A stretch of DNA of 64,000 nt from Gammaproteobacteria bacterium. GTDB taxonomy: Bacteria; Pseudomonadota; Gammaproteobacteria; Steroidobacterales; Steroidobacteraceae. Of the stretch, positions 17,280-26,525 are shown one piece after another. The notes below the pieces were generated by a model. That model was not told the DNA's origin. It searched no databases and saw only the letters and a list, made by a program, of their open reading frames with translations. The stretch is from assembly GCA_028293765.1 (NCBI GenBank), contig JAQGOG010000150.1, positions 19,780-83,779 of the forward strand, read 5' to 3'. The translations under genes and the position numbers were made by a program. Numbering within the stretch: position 1 is the stretch's first letter; each line of letters begins with the position of its first letter.

Positions 17280-19114
17280 CTGTCGCTGGCGTGCGAACGC
17301 TGGGCGTTCCGGTCACTGCCGTTGCCGGGTTCACTGCCATCGCTCACATAGAAGCTTCTCACGGAATGGCTGCGGATGAATGTGGCGGCGAGCTCATGTA
17401 TGGGGCGCGTCGAGTTGGGATCGGCGCCCTCCTTGAATGGCAAGGTATCGCGGAAGGCCAGCCACACCGCGGTTGTAACAGGCCCGAAGCTGCGCGCCGG
17501 ACTCTGCGCCTTGCGCATATCGAGCCAGTAACAGCCGCTCAACAGGTCTTCGGACAACAGCTCGATCGTGTCGTCGGTAGCAAGGCGCGCCCGCGTGACC
17601 TTCAGACGCGTCTGCGACTGCAGATCCTCTACTGACTGGATCAGAGCATTGCCCTCCGGCGCGACCGGAACGGCCAATCCTTGGATTTCCTGCATCAGAG
17701 ATGACGCGGCCAGGCCGCTCCCCTGCGCGCTACCAAAGCGTCCGGGCTCCCCGTCAACATACTCCTTCGGCGGGATGCCGGTAAAAAACGTGTTGCTGAA
17801 GCGGTTGATCCGCTGCGCAACGGCGGCATCCATGTTGGCAAGCGCAATGGTAAACGCCTCGATGTCGTTGGCCAGCGGATAAGGGTCCCAGTTGGCATCG
17901 GACAGAATGAAACCGTGCAGGCCGTGGCTGCGCGGACCACCCTTCACGTAGAATTGCCGCATTTGCGGCGTGTCCAGCTCCCACGAGTCGCTGGGAGAGG
18001 CGCCGAGTCTGACCGCGGGATTATGGTCCGATGAGTTGATCTGCAGCAGCAGGCCGTCCCGCAGCTGCGCCCAGGACTGCCACGCCGAGCCGGTCCGGAT
18101 GGACGAAGCGCGCAGGCTTTCGGGATCCTGGATGATCCGGCTCGGATCGTCGTCGAACAGGTAACTCCCCCTGAGCATGTCGAGAATGCGCGCAGCGTTC
18201 CAGTTCAGCCACTTGAAGGGCCTGTTGGCCTGCACGGGCGTCGACAGCGGCGTGAGGCTGCTGTTCATGCCGTTCAGGTCAATCGCGTAGATGAGATCGG
18301 ACCAGGCGAGCGCGTAACGGGCGTCGTTGACGAGGAGCGCCGTCTGGCCGGTCGAATAAGCGTTCGAACTCTCCAGCGCGCTGTCATCGGCCGCGAACGG
18401 CGCAAGCGGTTTGAGTCCGGCGCGCGCGAGCGCCGCCGCGGCCGCAACGCGCTCGCCGTTGTAGTACGCCTCGCCCGCTCCGACCATAATGGCCGCGACG
18501 TTGGTGAGCGGCCCCAGATCGCCTTCGCCGACCGTGCCTCGCGATTGCACCACCGGGGTGATCCGGTCATTGAGCAAGTCCAGCAGCATTTGCGTGAGCG
18601 GGGGGCTGGCCGCCTCATAGGTCATCGTGTTCGCGCGAATGACCAGCATGGCGCGGACGATCTCCTCATCGCTAATTTCGGGACCCACGCCCGCACGAGC
18701 GCCCCGCCGAAAGATCGCCAGCTGTCGCTCCTCCAGCGCAGCCTTGTTTTCGGGCGCCAGCGCATCGCCGGCGAAAATGACCTTTTGGCGGCCAGCGCCG
18801 GAGCCGCGATTGAACCAGTAAACGGGCACGCCTTCCGCGGCCGCTTCGAGCAGCAGGCCGTAGGCATCCGCCGAGCGCTGCCGCGCCTCCGGGCTGAGAG
18901 CGACCTTCGCACCGAACCGCGCGACCTCGATAACCTGTTCTATCGTCAAGTCGTGTCCCGTCAGCACGATCGTCTTCTGCGCGAGACTGGGTGTAATCGC
19001 GTTGTAAGGCACGGGCGCTGCCGCGGCAGATGTGCCGGCCAACATCGCAATAGTTGCACACAACGCGGCCCACGGCCGTTGCCTGCGTACGATCGACTGT
19101 GCGCTGCGGGTCAT
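17276..19114 (-). CDS. Exported aromatic amino-acid lyase homologue lacking the MIO tripeptide
   Basis: A 612-residue member of the histidine/phenylalanine ammonia-lyase superfamily with an N-terminal Sec-type signal (hydrophobic stretch 15-33, alanine-rich cleavage region), so probably periplasmic. Superfamily landmarks: VYWFNRGSG (98-106) for the Tyr loop, SRGTVGEGDLGPL (191-203) for the cofactor loop, and QDPESLR (329-335) for the substrate-carboxylate motif. In the cofactor loop the Ala-Ser-Gly that cyclises to MIO is replaced by Gly-Glu-Gly with one residue fewer (18518-18529), and the QDPYSLR tyrosine is Glu332. A normal ammonia-lyase reaction is therefore unlikely. It overlaps the hydrolase gene upstream and the PhnD-like gene downstream by four bases each. 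Elimination from a substrate with a good leaving group, or a binding role, are the options. Confidence 0.85.
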   Translation of the reverse strand: MTRSAQSIVRRQRPWAALCATIAMLAGTSAAAAPVPYNAITPSLAQKTIVLTGHDLTIEQVIEVARFGAKVALSPEARQRSADAYGLLLEAAAEGVPVYWFNRGSGAGRQKVIFAGDALAPENKAALEERQLAIFRRGARAGVGPEISDEEIVRAMLVIRANTMTYEAASPPLTQMLLDLLNDRITPVVQSRGTVGEGDLGPLTNVAAIMVGAGEAYYNGERVAAAAALARAGLKPLAPFAADDSALESSNAYSTGQTALLVNDARYALAWSDLIYAIDLNGMNSSLTPLSTPVQANRPFKWLNWNAARILDMLRGSYLFDDDPSRIIQDPESLRASSIRTGSAWQSWAQLRDGLLLQINSSDHNPAVRLGASPSDSWELDTPQMRQFYVKGGPRSHGLHGFILSDANWDPYPLANDIEAFTIALANMDAAVAQRINRFSNTFFTGIPPKEYVDGEPGRFGSAQGSGLAASSLMQEIQGLAVPVAPEGNALIQSVEDLQSQTRLKVTRARLATDDTIELLSEDLLSGCYWLDMRKAQSPARSFGPVTTAVWLAFRDTLPFKEGADPNSTRPIHELAATFIRSHSVRSFYVSDGSEPGNGSDRNAQRSHASDR

Positions 19115-20100
19115 GGCGTCGAGTCGAGGAAGCGATTGACGACCTCCGCCACCCCCCGCGGGTCCTCCCAGAAAGGATTGTGGCCGAGGCCGGCGAAGAC
19201 TTTCACCTTGGCGGCGGGTAATGCCTCACGCAACGTCTGGCGACCCTCTTCCTCCATGATCGGATCCGCACTGCCCCAGATGAGCAGTACCGGTGCAGTC
19301 AGGCGCGGCAGACCGCGCTGCAGGTCATCGAAGCGCGTACCCTGATCGAGAACCGCAAGCCACACCGTGAGCGGAATCGCAGCGGAGTCACGGCGCTGGC
19401 GCCGGATGAAATCGGGATCTACAGGCGTCGGCGAGTCCCACCAGGCGATCATGAAAGGCGAATCCGGGTCGATCGGCTCATGGAGCTTACGGATCTCGGC
19501 TGCGTAATCGAACGCCGGTTTCTTCGCCGGCGCGCACGGCCGCGGACCGCCCGTCGAGGAGATGAGTACGACGCGTCCCGTGCGCTCCGGCCACTCCTCC
19601 GCGAACGCCTGCGTGATGAAGCTGCCCAGTGAATGCCCGACAATATCGGCCTTCGCGATGTGCAGCGAGTCGAGCAGCAGCTTGATGTCGTAAGCGAAGT
19701 CGATACGCGTGTAACAGCACTCGGGCTTGGCGGATTGACCGTGACCCCGGATGTCGACCAGGATGAGCCTATCCTGCTTTGACAGATACGGCACGAGCGG
19801 GACCCAGTCGCGCGCGTTGTCGGTGTAGCCGTGAATGAGAACCACCGGGCGGCCGTCCGGCCTGCCCATGTCGATGTAGGCAAGCAGCTGGCCGTTCGGC
19901 AGCAGGGTCGTCTTCTTCAGTGCGTCGAACTGGTTTAGGTCGATCTTGAGAGGGGGTGGCGCGTGCAGGGGTGCATTCGCGGCGGCACTACCGACAGCGG
20001 CAGCGCAAAGGAAGACAATCAACGCGAGGCCCCGACGACCGGCCGCGGAGCGAAGTGCGGCCGCCTCAGGGCAACCGCGGAAAGCGTGCCATACCTTCAA
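19111..20100 (-). CDS. Exported alpha/beta-fold hydrolase
   Basis: An alpha/beta hydrolase with the oxyanion motif VVLIHGYTDNARDW, a nucleophile elbow GHSLG, an acid in LIWGSADPIMEEE and a catalytic His in GLGHNPFWEDP. An N-terminal hydrophobic signal (GLALIVFLCAAAVGSAAANA) predicts export. The reading frame is open to 20199, but the upstream sulfatase ends at 20066. A TTG at 20100 is the best start, giving about 329 residues and a 35-base overlap. The stop overlaps the lyase homologue start (19111-19114). It probably cleaves an ester, lactone or other acyl bond in the periplasm before the lyase homologue acts. Substrate unknown. Confidence 0.85.
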   Translation of the reverse strand: MKVWHAFRGCPEAAALRSAAGRRGLALIVFLCAAAVGSAAANAPLHAPPPLKIDLNQFDALKKTTLLPNGQLLAYIDMGRPDGRPVVLIHGYTDNARDWVPLVPYLSKQDRLILVDIRGHGQSAKPECCYTRIDFAYDIKLLLDSLHIAKADIVGHSLGSFITQAFAEEWPERTGRVVLISSTGGPRPCAPAKKPAFDYAAEIRKLHEPIDPDSPFMIAWWDSPTPVDPDFIRRQRRDSAAIPLTVWLAVLDQGTRFDDLQRGLPRLTAPVLLIWGSADPIMEEEGRQTLREALPAAKVKVFAGLGHNPFWEDPRGVAEVVNRFLDSTP

Positions 20101-21583
20101 GATCGTTGAGCTCCTGGTCGTTGCGGATATACAGGCGGCTGGCGTCACGGATCGGCTGGAAGTCCCACGGCCGATGGCGGCCCTGCCGAAGCGCCCCATA
20201 GACGAAATGACGCCGCTGCTGACTAGCTAGAACCTCTTCGTGCAGCGACGGCAGCGTCCAACGCCGCGCGACCTCCGCTCGATACTCTGCCACGAGCGCC
20301 GCGTGGCCCGCGTTCGCAGCGAGGTTCACCCGCTCGTCGGGGTCGCAAGAGAGGTCATAAAGTTGGTCGGGATCGACTGGCGAATGCACGAACTTGTAGC
20401 GCGACCGACGGATCATGACAATCGGCGCGATGGCACCCTCCGCCAGATACTCGCCGATCGCTTCGTCGTGCCCCGCGCCGCTCTCGAGTGCGGGCAGCAG
20501 GCTTCGGCCGCCAATCGGTGCCGCATACGCCGGCGGCGCACCGTGATGGGCGAGCTCCGCGAACGTCGGCAGCAGATCCAGAAGCGACGCCGATCCCGAC
20601 ACGCGGCGCGGCGCGAACCGCCCGGGCGCATGCACGATGAGCGGGATCCGGCAGGCGGCCTCGAAGAAGCTCATCTTGTACCAGAGACCGCGCTCGCCGA
20701 GCATGTCGCCGTGGTCGGCGAGCACCACGACGACGGTGTTGGAATGCAGTGCGGCCTGCTGCAGGGTCGCTACTAGCGAGCCGATCTGGTCATCGACATA
20801 CGACACGGCGCCGTAATACGCCCGGCGTGCCGAGCGCACCTGCGACTCGGTTGGACGCACGAGCCCGAGGCCGATGACGTGACGAAGTCGACTCGAATGG
20901 GGGTCTTCGCTGCCGGCAAGGTCACCCACGCGCGGCATGTCGATCTCATCGTCACGATAGCGATTCCAGTAGGCATCGGGAATGACATAGGGGTCGTGAG
21001 GATGCGTCATCGACACGACGAGGCAGAACGGGCGGCGATCCCTGCCGCGCGCGATGTCGAAAAGTTTCTGGCGCGCGGCGGCGACCACCTCGTCGTCGAA
21101 ATCGATCTGATTCGTGCGCGTACACGCGCCGGATTGTGTGACCGAATCCATCGTGTGGTACCAGCCGGGACGCTCGTCGAAGCGCGTCCAGTCCGGGGTC
21201 CAGCCAAAATCGGCCGGGTAGATGTCGGTCGTCAGCCGCTCCTCGAACCCGTGCAACTGGTCCGGCCCGCAGAAGTGCATCTTGCCGCTCAGCGCCGTCT
21301 GATAGCCGGCAGCGCGCAGGTAGTGAGCGAAGGTCGGCACCTGCGCAGGGAACTCGGCCGCGTTATCGTAGGCGCCGATCTTCGAGGGCAACTGCCCTGC
21401 CATGAATGAAAACCGTGACGGCGCGCACAGAGGGCTGTTGCAGTAAAACGAATCGAACACGACGCCCTCCTCCGCCAACGCGTCGATGTGCGGCGTGCGG
21501 GCAACCGAGCCGCCATAGGCCCGCAGCGCGCGCGCGGTCAACTGATCGGCCATCAGGATCAGCAGGTTTGGGCGGTCAGTCAT
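20066..21583 (-). CDS. betC: Choline-sulfatase-like arylsulfatase
   Basis: A type I sulfatase of 505 residues with the formylglycine motif CAPSR (in NSPLCAPSRFSFMAGQLPS) and metal-binding residues in NLLILMADQL and LADHGDMLGERG. The stretch LSGKMHFCGPDQLHGFEERL followed by TDIYPADFGWTPDW is characteristic of choline sulfatase (BetC), which releases choline from choline-O-sulfate. No signal peptide is visible, so it is cytoplasmic like BetC. The start is the ATG at 21583; the frame extends upstream to 21802 only as overlap with the sulfotransferase gene. It lies 22 bases after the TPR-sulfotransferase. Assignment to the exact substrate is by similarity only. Confidence 0.85.
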   Translation of the reverse strand: MTDRPNLLILMADQLTARALRAYGGSVARTPHIDALAEEGVVFDSFYCNSPLCAPSRFSFMAGQLPSKIGAYDNAAEFPAQVPTFAHYLRAAGYQTALSGKMHFCGPDQLHGFEERLTTDIYPADFGWTPDWTRFDERPGWYHTMDSVTQSGACTRTNQIDFDDEVVAAARQKLFDIARGRDRRPFCLVVSMTHPHDPYVIPDAYWNRYRDDEIDMPRVGDLAGSEDPHSSRLRHVIGLGLVRPTESQVRSARRAYYGAVSYVDDQIGSLVATLQQAALHSNTVVVVLADHGDMLGERGLWYKMSFFEAACRIPLIVHAPGRFAPRRVSGSASLLDLLPTFAELAHHGAPPAYAAPIGGRSLLPALESGAGHDEAIGEYLAEGAIAPIVMIRRSRYKFVHSPVDPDQLYDLSCDPDERVNLAANAGHAALVAEYRAEVARRWTLPSLHEEVLASQQRRHFVYGALRQGRHRPWDFQPIRDASRLYIRNDQELNDLEGMARFPRLP

Positions 21584-21605
21584 CCGATCTCCGTGTCGTT
21601 GCGGC

Positions 21606-23642
21606 TCAGCGGCTCGCGGCCAGCGCCGCCGCGAGCGGACCCAGCCAGGGCTCGAAGTGGCGCCATTGATCCAGTCCTTCCTTGAAGATGGGCCGCCGCA
21701 CCTGCTCCGAGCTCGCGGTGCGCACGCTGCGCTCGGTCTTGTAGAACTCCACGCACTGCGGCTCGAAGTCCAGGCCGCAGAACTCCAGCAGCCGCCGGAC
21801 ATTGCCCTCGAGATCGGCTACGACGGCCTCGTGCTGCACTCGCAGGATCCTGCCGGGAAGCACCGCGTCCCAGTGGTCCATCAGAGTCACGTAGCTGCGG
21901 TAATACCGGCCGATGTCTTCGAGGCTGTACGTGAATTCCTGGCCGTTGGCGAACAGCTGTTTGAAGTTGCTGAAACAGCAGGCCATGGGTTCGCGGCGCG
22001 CGTCGATGATCTTCGCGTTGGGCAGGATGAGGTGGATCAGCCCGAGGTGCCGGAAATTGTTCGGCATCTTGTCGATGAAGAACGGTTTGCCGGTGCGGTA
22101 CACCTGTGTATCGGCGAGGTATTTCTCGCCGAACCGCTGGAACTGCTCCGCGGTGAGCTCGCTCAGCACCGCGGGATAGCGCGGCTGCGCGTCGTTCGGC
22201 TCGCGACCCTGCAGCTGCTGCACGCGCCGCGGGATATCCGCCAGCTCCATCGTGCCTTCCACTTGCGAGTGCGAAGCCAGGATCTGCTCGATGAGCGTCG
22301 AGCCGGCTCGCGGCAGTCCGACGATGAAAATAGCATCGGGCCGACTGCAGCCGAAGCCGCTGCGCTCTGCGAAAAACTCACGCGTGCCGACGGACGCCTG
22401 CAGTCGCGCATTGCGCTCAATCAACTCCGGCCGATAACGGATCTCGCCCTTCTTGAGCAGGTTGCCCCGCTCGTAGTAGCGGAAAGACTCGGCGTATTCG
22501 CCCCGGTCCTCGAAAGCCTTGCCGAGGGCGAAACACAGGTGATACCGGTCGACCAGCGCGGTCGACGCCGCGATCTCCTCGGCGCGCATCCGCCCTATTT
22601 CCGCGTCCGCGAAGCGATACGTCTTGAGGTTCGCGAGACTCCAGTAAGCGTCCCCGAAGCTCGGACGAGCCGCTGCGGCGGCTCGATATGAGTCGATCGC
22701 GTCCGACTGCCGCCCCAGTGTCTTTAGCGCGTGCGCGATCGACAGATGGAGGTCTTCCTTGGCGGGCGTCTCAGCCAGCAGTTCGTGGAAAATCCGCAGC
22801 GCAGCTTCGTGATCCCCAAGCCCAACATAGGCATTGCCGAGGATGGTACGAAAGGCCCGATTGTCCGGCTCGATGGCGCGCAGCTTGCGGATTTCTTCGA
22901 TCGCCTGCTGGTGCTTGTGCCGTTTCGACAGCACGACGGCATATTCGTAGCGCGCGGCGTGATAATCCTCGGCAAACACCAGCACACTCTCGAGCAGAAA
23001 CTCGGCGTCGTCGAGGATGTCGAGCTTCATCCCGATCTGTGCAAGCAGCCGCATCGCTTCGATGTGGTCGCCGTGCTGTTGGAGAAACTGTCGCACCAGG
23101 CTTTCCGCCGCGTGCGTCTCGCCCTCCGCGAAGAGACTCGTGGCGGTAACGATCGCCGTCGGCAGAGTTGCCACGTGCTTCGCGAAGCGGTCGGCAGAGT
23201 CAGCCTCCGCGTGCCGGCCGGCGGCCCGGCATAGATCGGCCAATCCTCTCCAGCTCGCCGGGAGCGCTCCATTCAAGGACACAGCGCGCTGATAGGCTTC
23301 GATCGCTGCCGCTGGCCGGCCCACCGCCCGCAAACAATGGCCGCGCTCCTGGTACAGGCGGCCGTAATCCGGATGCACCTGCTCGAAGCGAGCCAGCGTG
23401 GCGAGCGCGTCGGCCATGCGACCGAGGTAGCGCTGACTGACGGCGGTCAGGTAAAGAACATCCCGGTTCTCGGGAACTTGCGTAAGGAGCGCCTCGGCTG
23501 CCGCGAGGGACGCGGCGAATTGACGCTCTTTCAGCAGTTCCCGGGTGCGAAGCACCTGCGCCTCGATAGGGGATACGGACGGATTCGGTTCCGCTTGAGC
23601 CACCCTCGGTAATCGTGATGCCACTGGGGCCTGCTGCGCCAC
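21606..23642 (-). CDS. TPR-repeat sulfotransferase
   Basis: A 678-residue protein whose first 400 residues are tandem tetratricopeptide repeats (for example YLTAVSQRYLGRMADALATL and AYQRAVSLNGALPASWRGLA). The C-terminal part is a PAPS-dependent sulfotransferase domain with the phosphosulfate-binding loop FIVGLPRAGSTLIEQIL and the 3'-phosphate segment around RREPMACCFSNFK. Proteins of this architecture are common beside TonB-dependent receptors in Gammaproteobacteria and sphingomonads. It is 40 bases downstream of such a receptor and upstream of a sulfatase, the chemically opposite activity. Acceptor unknown. Confidence 0.92.
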   Translation of the reverse strand: MAQQAPVASRLPRVAQAEPNPSVSPIEAQVLRTRELLKERQFAASLAAAEALLTQVPENRDVLYLTAVSQRYLGRMADALATLARFEQVHPDYGRLYQERGHCLRAVGRPAAAIEAYQRAVSLNGALPASWRGLADLCRAAGRHAEADSADRFAKHVATLPTAIVTATSLFAEGETHAAESLVRQFLQQHGDHIEAMRLLAQIGMKLDILDDAEFLLESVLVFAEDYHAARYEYAVVLSKRHKHQQAIEEIRKLRAIEPDNRAFRTILGNAYVGLGDHEAALRIFHELLAETPAKEDLHLSIAHALKTLGRQSDAIDSYRAAAAARPSFGDAYWSLANLKTYRFADAEIGRMRAEEIAASTALVDRYHLCFALGKAFEDRGEYAESFRYYERGNLLKKGEIRYRPELIERNARLQASVGTREFFAERSGFGCSRPDAIFIVGLPRAGSTLIEQILASHSQVEGTMELADIPRRVQQLQGREPNDAQPRYPAVLSELTAEQFQRFGEKYLADTQVYRTGKPFFIDKMPNNFRHLGLIHLILPNAKIIDARREPMACCFSNFKQLFANGQEFTYSLEDIGRYYRSYVTLMDHWDAVLPGRILRVQHEAVVADLEGNVRRLLEFCGLDFEPQCVEFYKTERSVRTASSEQVRRPIFKEGLDQWRHFEPWLGPLAAALAASR

Positions 23643-23682
23643 CGGGATTGTTCCCCGGTGGCGCTAGCTTACACTTCAGTGC

Positions 23683-26358
23683 CTACTTTTCCTGGAACCT
23701 GTACCCGAACTGCAGGCTCACCGTCCTGGGACGGGTGATGGTATTCATCTTGACGAACTGGTTGTAGTTCGAAAACAGATCGCCGCGTACATCGGTGAGG
23801 TTCGACGCATACAGCTGCACGTTCCACGCGTCCTTCGACACACCGACGGATGCATCGTACGTGGTGAAACCCGGCTGGTCATAACGCGTCGGCGTAACCT
23901 GATCGACTTCGGTTTGTATGCCGTCGGTCGTCGACCAAGAGTGCGCCCGATGCGTGGCGGCAACCTGCAGGAACGTCTGATAGTCGGCAACGACAGGAAA
24001 GTCGTACCGGGCGCGCACATTCGCCTGAAAGGGAGGCGATTGCGCGAGCGGATCGTTCTTCGTTCCGAACGGGTTGCCGTACGGAGTCCCGTTCGGCTTG
24101 AGAACCTGTGACCAGTTGATGGGGTGGCCGTTGACGTCGTTGAGCGAGACTTCCTTGTACAGCCAGCTGTGGTTCCATGACGCCGCAGCGGTCAGCGTCA
24201 GTCCGCGAGTCACGCGGCCCACGATCTCGGTCTCGAGGCCCTTGACGTGATATTGGGGCCCATTCGTCGAAAACGTCAGATTGCCCAGCAGGCCCGGGTT
24301 GAAGAGCCCGATCTGCACATCCTTCCAATCCTCGTAGTACACCGCGCCGTTGAACTGAATACGATGATCCACCCATTCGGTCTTCCAGCCGATCTCGTTG
24401 TTGACCAGAGTGTCCGGCTGGAATCCGATCGGAGTCTGGAAGGTTTTCACCAACGGCGAAGTGGCGGGTGCCACGAACCCCGAAGCGCGGTTGAAGCCAC
24501 CGGGACGGAAGCCCTGCGACCATGTGTAGTACACCAGCGCGTCCCTGGTCACCTTCCAGCTCAGATTGACGCGACTGCGGAAGCCCGTGTAGCGCTTGCT
24601 GAGACCCACCGACGAGTCGGAGTACGCACTGTTTCCGGCAGGCACTTTCAACGTATTGAGATTCGTGCCGCCGACGCAGGGATCAGCGGTCGTGGCAGGC
24701 GTGCTCGCCCCTTCGTAGATGCCACCCGGGCGGCAGCCAAAACTGCCTTGCACCACCCCGGTTTGGAAAGTGTCCATCCGGTAATAGCGCGTACCCACGG
24801 TCGCGGTCAGTGTCTTGGGAATGATTTCGAAGTCGGTCGATGCGAACGCCGCCTTCTGGGAATAGCCACGCGTGACATCGTCGTAGAAGGCATCGCCCGG
24901 ATTGCGCACATTGGGATTGTTCGCGGTCCCGCCCGCTACCGGTTGCAGCGGCGCAAAGCCGGTTTCCGGGGCCCTGTAGAACCAGTCCGACTCGTTGTGA
25001 ATGCCGAACTGTTCCCAGAACAGACCGCCGATCGCGCGCCACCGCCAGTCATCGGGGGTGCTCAAGCGGAACTCGTGACTCTGGTGCCTGTTCACCTCAT
25101 GCACTTTGTACGTCGAAGCCGGCGAAAAACACTGTCCAGGGCTATTCGTGGTCTTGACGTTCTTGCCCGTGACGGGGTCCTTTGCAAAGGGTGATCCCGG
25201 CAGGTTGCATTGATAGTAGTCCGCATACACGCCGCGCGCGTAGTTGGTGTAATCGGCGACCTGATCGACCGTACGGACCAGATAGCCGCCCGTATAGACA
25301 GCCTTGAGCTGCCCGATCCGGCCACTGAGCGTCCACGCCGTGTTGGTGAATTTGTCCTTGTCGATGTTGGGCTGGAAGAGCGTCACGGATAGCGGGGGCA
25401 ACGCCTGCCCGTCCGAGCCGTTCGGCATCTCCGCGAAGACGCCGTCCGCTTCCATGTTCTGATACGACTGTGTGACGAGGGCGTTCCAGTCGTCGTTGAT
25501 CTCCCAGAGAACCGAGGCGCGAATCCCCTTGTATGTCACGGGGTTGATGTTGCTGCCGGCAAACTTGTCGTTATTGATCACGTTGCTGGGCGGCACTACG
25601 CCATTGAAATATCCCTGGATGCCACGATCGCTCGGCAAGCGGGTGAAGGTGCTGGCAACGTTGTCGATGTAGCCGCCGCGCGACTCGTTATAGATCACTG
25701 CGCGCGCCGCGAGCTTGTCACGAATCAGCGGAAGGTTGAGGGTCGCGTCGAGGTTGCTGCTCGGATCACCGTGAGCAGTGGTTCCGTAGCCGGCGTTGAA
25801 ATTCGCCTCGGTGGTGTTGAGCTTCGGCTTGTTCGTGATATAGCGAATCACGCCCGCCTGCGCCCCGGCGCCAAACAGCGTCCCTTGCGGGCCTTCGAGC
25901 ACTTCGACGCGCTCGAGATCCGCCGCGTAGATGTCGAGATTGCGGCCCGGCAGCTGCGCGGACTGTTCATCCAGATAGACCGCGACGTTGGGAAAGCTAC
26001 CCGTGGCGCCCGTGGACTGGTTGCCGTCTTCGGTGGTGGCGAGACCGCGCATGTAGATCTGGCTCTGGCCCGGGCCGTGACTGGCCGCGGACACGTTCGG
26101 CAGGAACTTCAAATAGTCTTCGAAGGTTGTGATGTTCAGCTGCGTCAGCGTTTCGCTGGTCAGCGCGGTGATCATGATCGGAACGTTCTGCGCGCTCTCC
26201 TCACGGCGCTGCGCCGTCACGATGACTTCGTTGATCCCCATGCCCGTCGTATCCGACGCGGCCGTGTCGCTCCCGGCAGGAGCCGCGGCACTGGCGGCGC
26301 CGGCGTGCGCGCCCAGGATGGCGGCGACCGCGCAAGACACTTTCTGGTTCGCTTTCAA
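23683..26358 (-). CDS. TonB-dependent outer-membrane receptor
   Basis: An 891-residue receptor: signal peptide (about 1-25), TonB-box-like INEVIVTAQRREE, plug domain (PNVSAASHGPGQSQIYMRGL; VEVLEGPQGTLFGAGAQAG) and a 22-strand barrel ending in an aromatic C-terminus (SLQFGYRFQEK). The plug sequence is of the type found in sphingomonad and Steroidobacter receptors for aromatic, steroid-like or other non-siderophore nutrients. It is the first gene of the minus-strand run extending to 14126, and two inverted repeats lie in the 390 bases upstream. It probably imports the substrate processed by the downstream enzymes. Confidence 0.95.
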   Translation of the reverse strand: MKANQKVSCAVAAILGAHAGAASAAAPAGSDTAASDTTGMGINEVIVTAQRREESAQNVPIMITALTSETLTQLNITTFEDYLKFLPNVSAASHGPGQSQIYMRGLATTEDGNQSTGATGSFPNVAVYLDEQSAQLPGRNLDIYAADLERVEVLEGPQGTLFGAGAQAGVIRYITNKPKLNTTEANFNAGYGTTAHGDPSSNLDATLNLPLIRDKLAARAVIYNESRGGYIDNVASTFTRLPSDRGIQGYFNGVVPPSNVINNDKFAGSNINPVTYKGIRASVLWEINDDWNALVTQSYQNMEADGVFAEMPNGSDGQALPPLSVTLFQPNIDKDKFTNTAWTLSGRIGQLKAVYTGGYLVRTVDQVADYTNYARGVYADYYQCNLPGSPFAKDPVTGKNVKTTNSPGQCFSPASTYKVHEVNRHQSHEFRLSTPDDWRWRAIGGLFWEQFGIHNESDWFYRAPETGFAPLQPVAGGTANNPNVRNPGDAFYDDVTRGYSQKAAFASTDFEIIPKTLTATVGTRYYRMDTFQTGVVQGSFGCRPGGIYEGASTPATTADPCVGGTNLNTLKVPAGNSAYSDSSVGLSKRYTGFRSRVNLSWKVTRDALVYYTWSQGFRPGGFNRASGFVAPATSPLVKTFQTPIGFQPDTLVNNEIGWKTEWVDHRIQFNGAVYYEDWKDVQIGLFNPGLLGNLTFSTNGPQYHVKGLETEIVGRVTRGLTLTAAASWNHSWLYKEVSLNDVNGHPINWSQVLKPNGTPYGNPFGTKNDPLAQSPPFQANVRARYDFPVVADYQTFLQVAATHRAHSWSTTDGIQTEVDQVTPTRYDQPGFTTYDASVGVSKDAWNVQLYASNLTDVRGDLFSNYNQFVKMNTITRPRTVSLQFGYRFQEK

Positions 26359-26428
26359 GCTGCTCTCCCCGATAGTTGAGTACTCTTTTCGGAAAACCGC
26401 CTCAGCCTGTCCGCCCCCTCGCTCGATA

Positions 26429-26446
26429 AGGGCGCATGCGCGCCCT
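26429..26446. promoter_or_regulatory. Inverted repeat upstream of the TonB receptor
   Basis: Perfect 7-base arms AGGGCGC/GCGCCCT around ATGC, 70 bases before the receptor start. Position fits an operator or a 5'-UTR hairpin of the receptor transcript. No T-run follows, so a terminator is unlikely. Confidence 0.4.
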
Positions 26447-26525
26447 GACGCGCGGCCGACTCCCCTGACAAGTCACATGCCCGCGTCTCTCGCCCACCGT
26501 ACACGGCTTTGGTCTGAACACCCCT

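Noticed and set aside
24247..25194. A 315-codon plus-strand frame inside the TonB receptor
   Set aside because: Antisense to the receptor barrel, with histidine/arginine-rich composition and no family match.
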